DNA of 64,000 nt from CALCZU01 sp964396165 (GTDB lineage Bacteria > Bdellovibrionota > FAC87 > UBA2466), in assembly GCA_964396165.1 (NCBI GenBank), contig CAYNEF010000006.1, positions 1-64,000 on the forward strand. Direction: 5' to 3'. The notes beneath the pieces were generated by a model. That model ran no database searches and had not been told where the DNA came from. It worked only from the letters and a program-made list of their open reading frames with translations. This document shows positions 61,981-64,000 of the stretch, piece by piece (positions within the stretch are counted from its first letter, which is position 1; each line of letters begins with the position of its first letter). The translations under genes were made by a program, and so were the position numbers.

Positions 61981-63009
61981 ATGCGAAATCTGCTTCTAGC
62001 AATCTTAACAATTTTATCCCTACAAACAGTCCATGCCCAAACACTGGTAAACGGTGCGGGTGCGACTTTCCCTTTTCCCCTATATTCAAAATGGTTTTCT
62101 GATTACCAAAAATTAAAGCCAGATGTCGCAATCAATTACCAGTCTATTGGAAGCGGCGGCGGAATCAGACAGTTCTTAGATAACACCGTAGACTTCGGAG
62201 CTTCAGATGCGCCGATGAATGAAGAACAATTGGGAAAAGCCAAAGAGAAAAAAATTGAAGCACTTCATATTCCCACTACATTAGGTGCGGTAGTTTTAAG
62301 CTACAACATCAGTGGCGTTGATTCCGGTTTAAAGCTCACAGGCGAAATCGTTGCAGAAATTTTCTTAGGCACAATTAAAAAATGGGATGACGCTAAAATT
62401 ACTGCGTTAAACCCAGGTAAAAAATTAACGGGAGAAATTGTAGTCGCCCACCGTTCAGACGGTAGCGGTACTTCAGCCGTATTCACAGACTATCTTGCTA
62501 AAGTAAGTCCTGCCTGGAAAGAAAAAGTAGGAGCAGGTACAGCCGTCAATTGGCCAGTGGGACTTGGCGGAAAAGGAAACGAAGGCGTGGCAGGGTTAAT
62601 CAAGCAGACGCCAGGCTCTATCGGATACATCGAATACATTTATGCAGAAAGCAATAAATTGCCTTACGCTGCTTTAAAGAACAAAGCCGGCAATTTCGTA
62701 TTGCCTACTACTAAAGCGGTAACTGCCGCTGCGGATGCGACAATTAAGTCAGTTCCCGAAGATTTCAGAGTATCCATTACAAATGCAGATGGAAAAGAGA
62801 GCTATCCTGTCAGCAGTTACACCTATCTTTTGGTAAGTAAAACCCAAAATGATGCTGTAAAAGGCAAGATCATTGTCGATTTTTTGAAGTGGGCTATGAA
62901 AGACGGTCAGAATTCTGCGGAAGCGCTGATGTATTCCCGTCTTCCCAAAAGCTTGATTGTCAAAATCGAAGCTAAAATCAATACAATTGAAGTGAAAAAA
63001 CAATTGTAG
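61981..63009 (+). CDS. pstS: Phosphate ABC transporter substrate-binding protein
   Basis: PstS captures phosphate in the periplasm. The 342-residue protein has a signal peptide (MRNLLLAILTILSLQTVHA), then NGAGATFPFPLYSKWF, YQSIGSGGGIRQF, DFGASDAPM and HRSDGSGTSAVFTDYL, the phosphate-binding loops of the family. The site GGAGG precedes the ATG. A single CTGACATGAAT resembling half a Pho box lies about 57 bp upstream. pstC follows. Confidence 0.95.
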   Translation: MRNLLLAILTILSLQTVHAQTLVNGAGATFPFPLYSKWFSDYQKLKPDVAINYQSIGSGGGIRQFLDNTVDFGASDAPMNEEQLGKAKEKKIEALHIPTTLGAVVLSYNISGVDSGLKLTGEIVAEIFLGTIKKWDDAKITALNPGKKLTGEIVVAHRSDGSGTSAVFTDYLAKVSPAWKEKVGAGTAVNWPVGLGGKGNEGVAGLIKQTPGSIGYIEYIYAESNKLPYAALKNKAGNFVLPTTKAVTAAADATIKSVPEDFRVSITNADGKESYPVSSYTYLLVSKTQNDAVKGKIIVDFLKWAMKDGQNSAEALMYSRLPKSLIVKIEAKINTIEVKKQL

Positions 63010-63032
63010 TTTTGGAAGAGAGGGGTAATCCC

Positions 63033-64000
63033 ATGAATGTTCTTCAGTACTCTGGTAAAGAATCGCTGAAGATTCGGGTACAGCGAAATTCTACCCGGAT
63101 AAGTTTTTGGGAGTACCCTATTTTAAAACAACTGCTACAATTCTCTCGAATGAGAATCGGAGATAAGATATTTTTCGGCCTGGCAAGATTTGCCGGGCTG
63201 TCTATTATAGTGCTTTTGCTTTTGATTGTTACTTACCTGTCTTTTGCCAGTCTTGCCTCCATCAAAACTTTTGGATTTGAGTTTTTAACAAGCAGCGTTT
63301 GGGATCCGGTGAGAGAAGTCTTTGGAGCCTTGCCGGTAATTTACGGAACTTTAGTAACGTCCTTTCTTGCACTGCTTTTTGCGGGACCCCTGGGAATTGG
63401 AATTGCGCTTTTTTTAAACGAACTGGCGCCAAAAAAAGTAGCAACGATAGCGGGCTTTTTAATTGAAATGCTAGCGGCAATACCAAGTGTAGTGTTTGGT
63501 CTGTGGGGGATTTTTGTTCTTGCACCCTGGTTTCGTGAGAGCATACAGCCTTGGATTATCGAACGTTTTGGTTTTATCCCGTTTTTCGCGGGACCTGCTT
63601 ACGGAGTAGGTCTTCTCACTTCAGGAATTATTCTTGCTATCATGATTCTTCCGACGATTTCTTCCATTGCGCGTGAAATTTTCAGGACGATTCCCATTCA
63701 CCAAAGAGAAGCGTCATTAGCATTGGGCGCTACCAAGTGGGAAACGATGAAGATTTCCGTTTTAAAGGCTTCAAAGAACGGCATCATTGGTGCTTTATTT
63801 TTGGGCTTGGGTAGAGCTCTCGGCGAAACGATGGCCGTGACTATGCTCATCGGAAACCGCGCACAGATTCACCCGTCACTTTTTTCACCTGGGCAAACGA
63901 TGGCAAGTGTAATTGCCAATGAATATGCGGAAGCAACAAGTGATTTGCATATGTCTGCGCTTGCAGAAGTCGGTTTGGTCTTGTTCGGTGTAACCTTTAT
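63033..64000 (+). CDS. pstC: Phosphate ABC transporter permease PstC (3' end outside window)
   Basis: The reading frame is open from ATG 63033 (GAGAGGGG upstream) to the window edge, 322 codons. It contains membrane segments (LARFAGLSIIVLLLLIVTYL; LPVIYGTLVTSFLALLFAGP), EMLAAIPSVVFGLWGIF and the ABC permease EAA loop REASLALGATKWETMKISVL followed by GLGRALGETMAVTMLIGN, diagnostic of PstC. It has a ~40-residue cytoplasmic N-terminal extension before MRIGDKIFF. It lies 23 bp after pstS; pstA and pstB should follow. Confidence 0.93.
   Translation, partial: MNVLQYSGKESLKIRVQRNSTRISFWEYPILKQLLQFSRMRIGDKIFFGLARFAGLSIIVLLLLIVTYLSFASLASIKTFGFEFLTSSVWDPVREVFGALPVIYGTLVTSFLALLFAGPLGIGIALFLNELAPKKVATIAGFLIEMLAAIPSVVFGLWGIFVLAPWFRESIQPWIIERFGFIPFFAGPAYGVGLLTSGIILAIMILPTISSIAREIFRTIPIHQREASLALGATKWETMKISVLKASKNGIIGALFLGLGRALGETMAVTMLIGNRAQIHPSLFSPGQTMASVIANEYAEATSDLHMSALAEVGLVLFGVTF

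Overview
The window reads as a chromosomal stretch of a Gram-negative bacterium of moderate to low GC. It carries heptose/LPS genes (a family-9 glycosyltransferase and a heptose-7-phosphate kinase), many lipoproteins and signal peptides, and a complete str operon order (rpsL-rpsG-fusA-tuf). The density of secreted or envelope hydrolases is high: S28, S1, two M14, C11, a second caspase-like protein, a patatin-like protein and a cytoplasmic S33 aminopeptidase. Together with the large number of exported proteins of unknown function, this fits a Bdellovibrionota/Oligoflexia-like (possibly predatory or scavenging) lineage. That placement is inference; no rRNA is present to settle it.

Layout. 1-4.4 kb: str operon on the minus strand with a readable sigma70-type promoter, then a possible small secreted peptide gene and a GC-rich repeat. 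4.4-8.9 kb: gltX, an HD phosphohydrolase, a MarC-type membrane protein and thiL, largely translationally coupled. 8.9-16.2 kb: secreted proteins (S28 peptidase, a 1136-residue beta-propeller protein with a possible caspase-like end, M14 carboxypeptidase, a proline-rich lipoprotein, a small exported protein). 16.3-20.6 kb: a tightly overlapping cca-meaB-GT9-hldA operon followed by tRNA-Gln(CTG). 20.7-24.0 kb: exported unknowns and a patatin-like protein. 24.1-27.3 kb: a compact minus-strand operon mutH-like / Spx-ArsC-like / sthA / EamA transporter, divergent from a glutaryl-CoA-dehydrogenase-like gene. 28.5-38.1 kb: HRDC protein, trypsin-like protease, prolyl aminopeptidase, small membrane proteins, then an M14 peptidase and a tandem pair of caspase-like (clan CD) cysteine peptidases. 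38.0-39.5 kb: PilZ, GreB and EVE proteins. 39.5-42.2 kb: a 40-bp-arm inverted repeat, a membrane glycosyltransferase, and a RAYT transposase surrounded by REP elements. 42.2-48.8 kb: housekeeping metabolism (saccharopine-dehydrogenase-like enzyme, ferrochelatase, aldehyde dehydrogenase, chalcone-isomerase-like protein, queG) and a tandem pair of 71-residue paralogous small genes. 48.8-60.2 kb: an accessory-looking locus with a 2625-residue exported protein, an EPCGC-type lipoprotein and charged coiled-coil exported proteins. 60.2-64 kb: two more REP elements, a lipoprotein with a pacifastin-type inhibitor motif, an MFS exporter, and the start of a phosphate-uptake operon (pstS, pstC cut by the window edge).

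Most noteworthy are: the RAYT and five REP copies (30 bp each, with compensatory stem changes, one forming the 3' end of the transposase gene); the tandem 71-residue paralogs with identical length and conserved C-terminus; the pacifastin-like lipoprotein; a MutH/Sau3AI-type nuclease in an unexpected operon; the giant exported protein locus; and the cluster of caspase-like peptidases. No CRISPR array, prophage or rRNA was seen.
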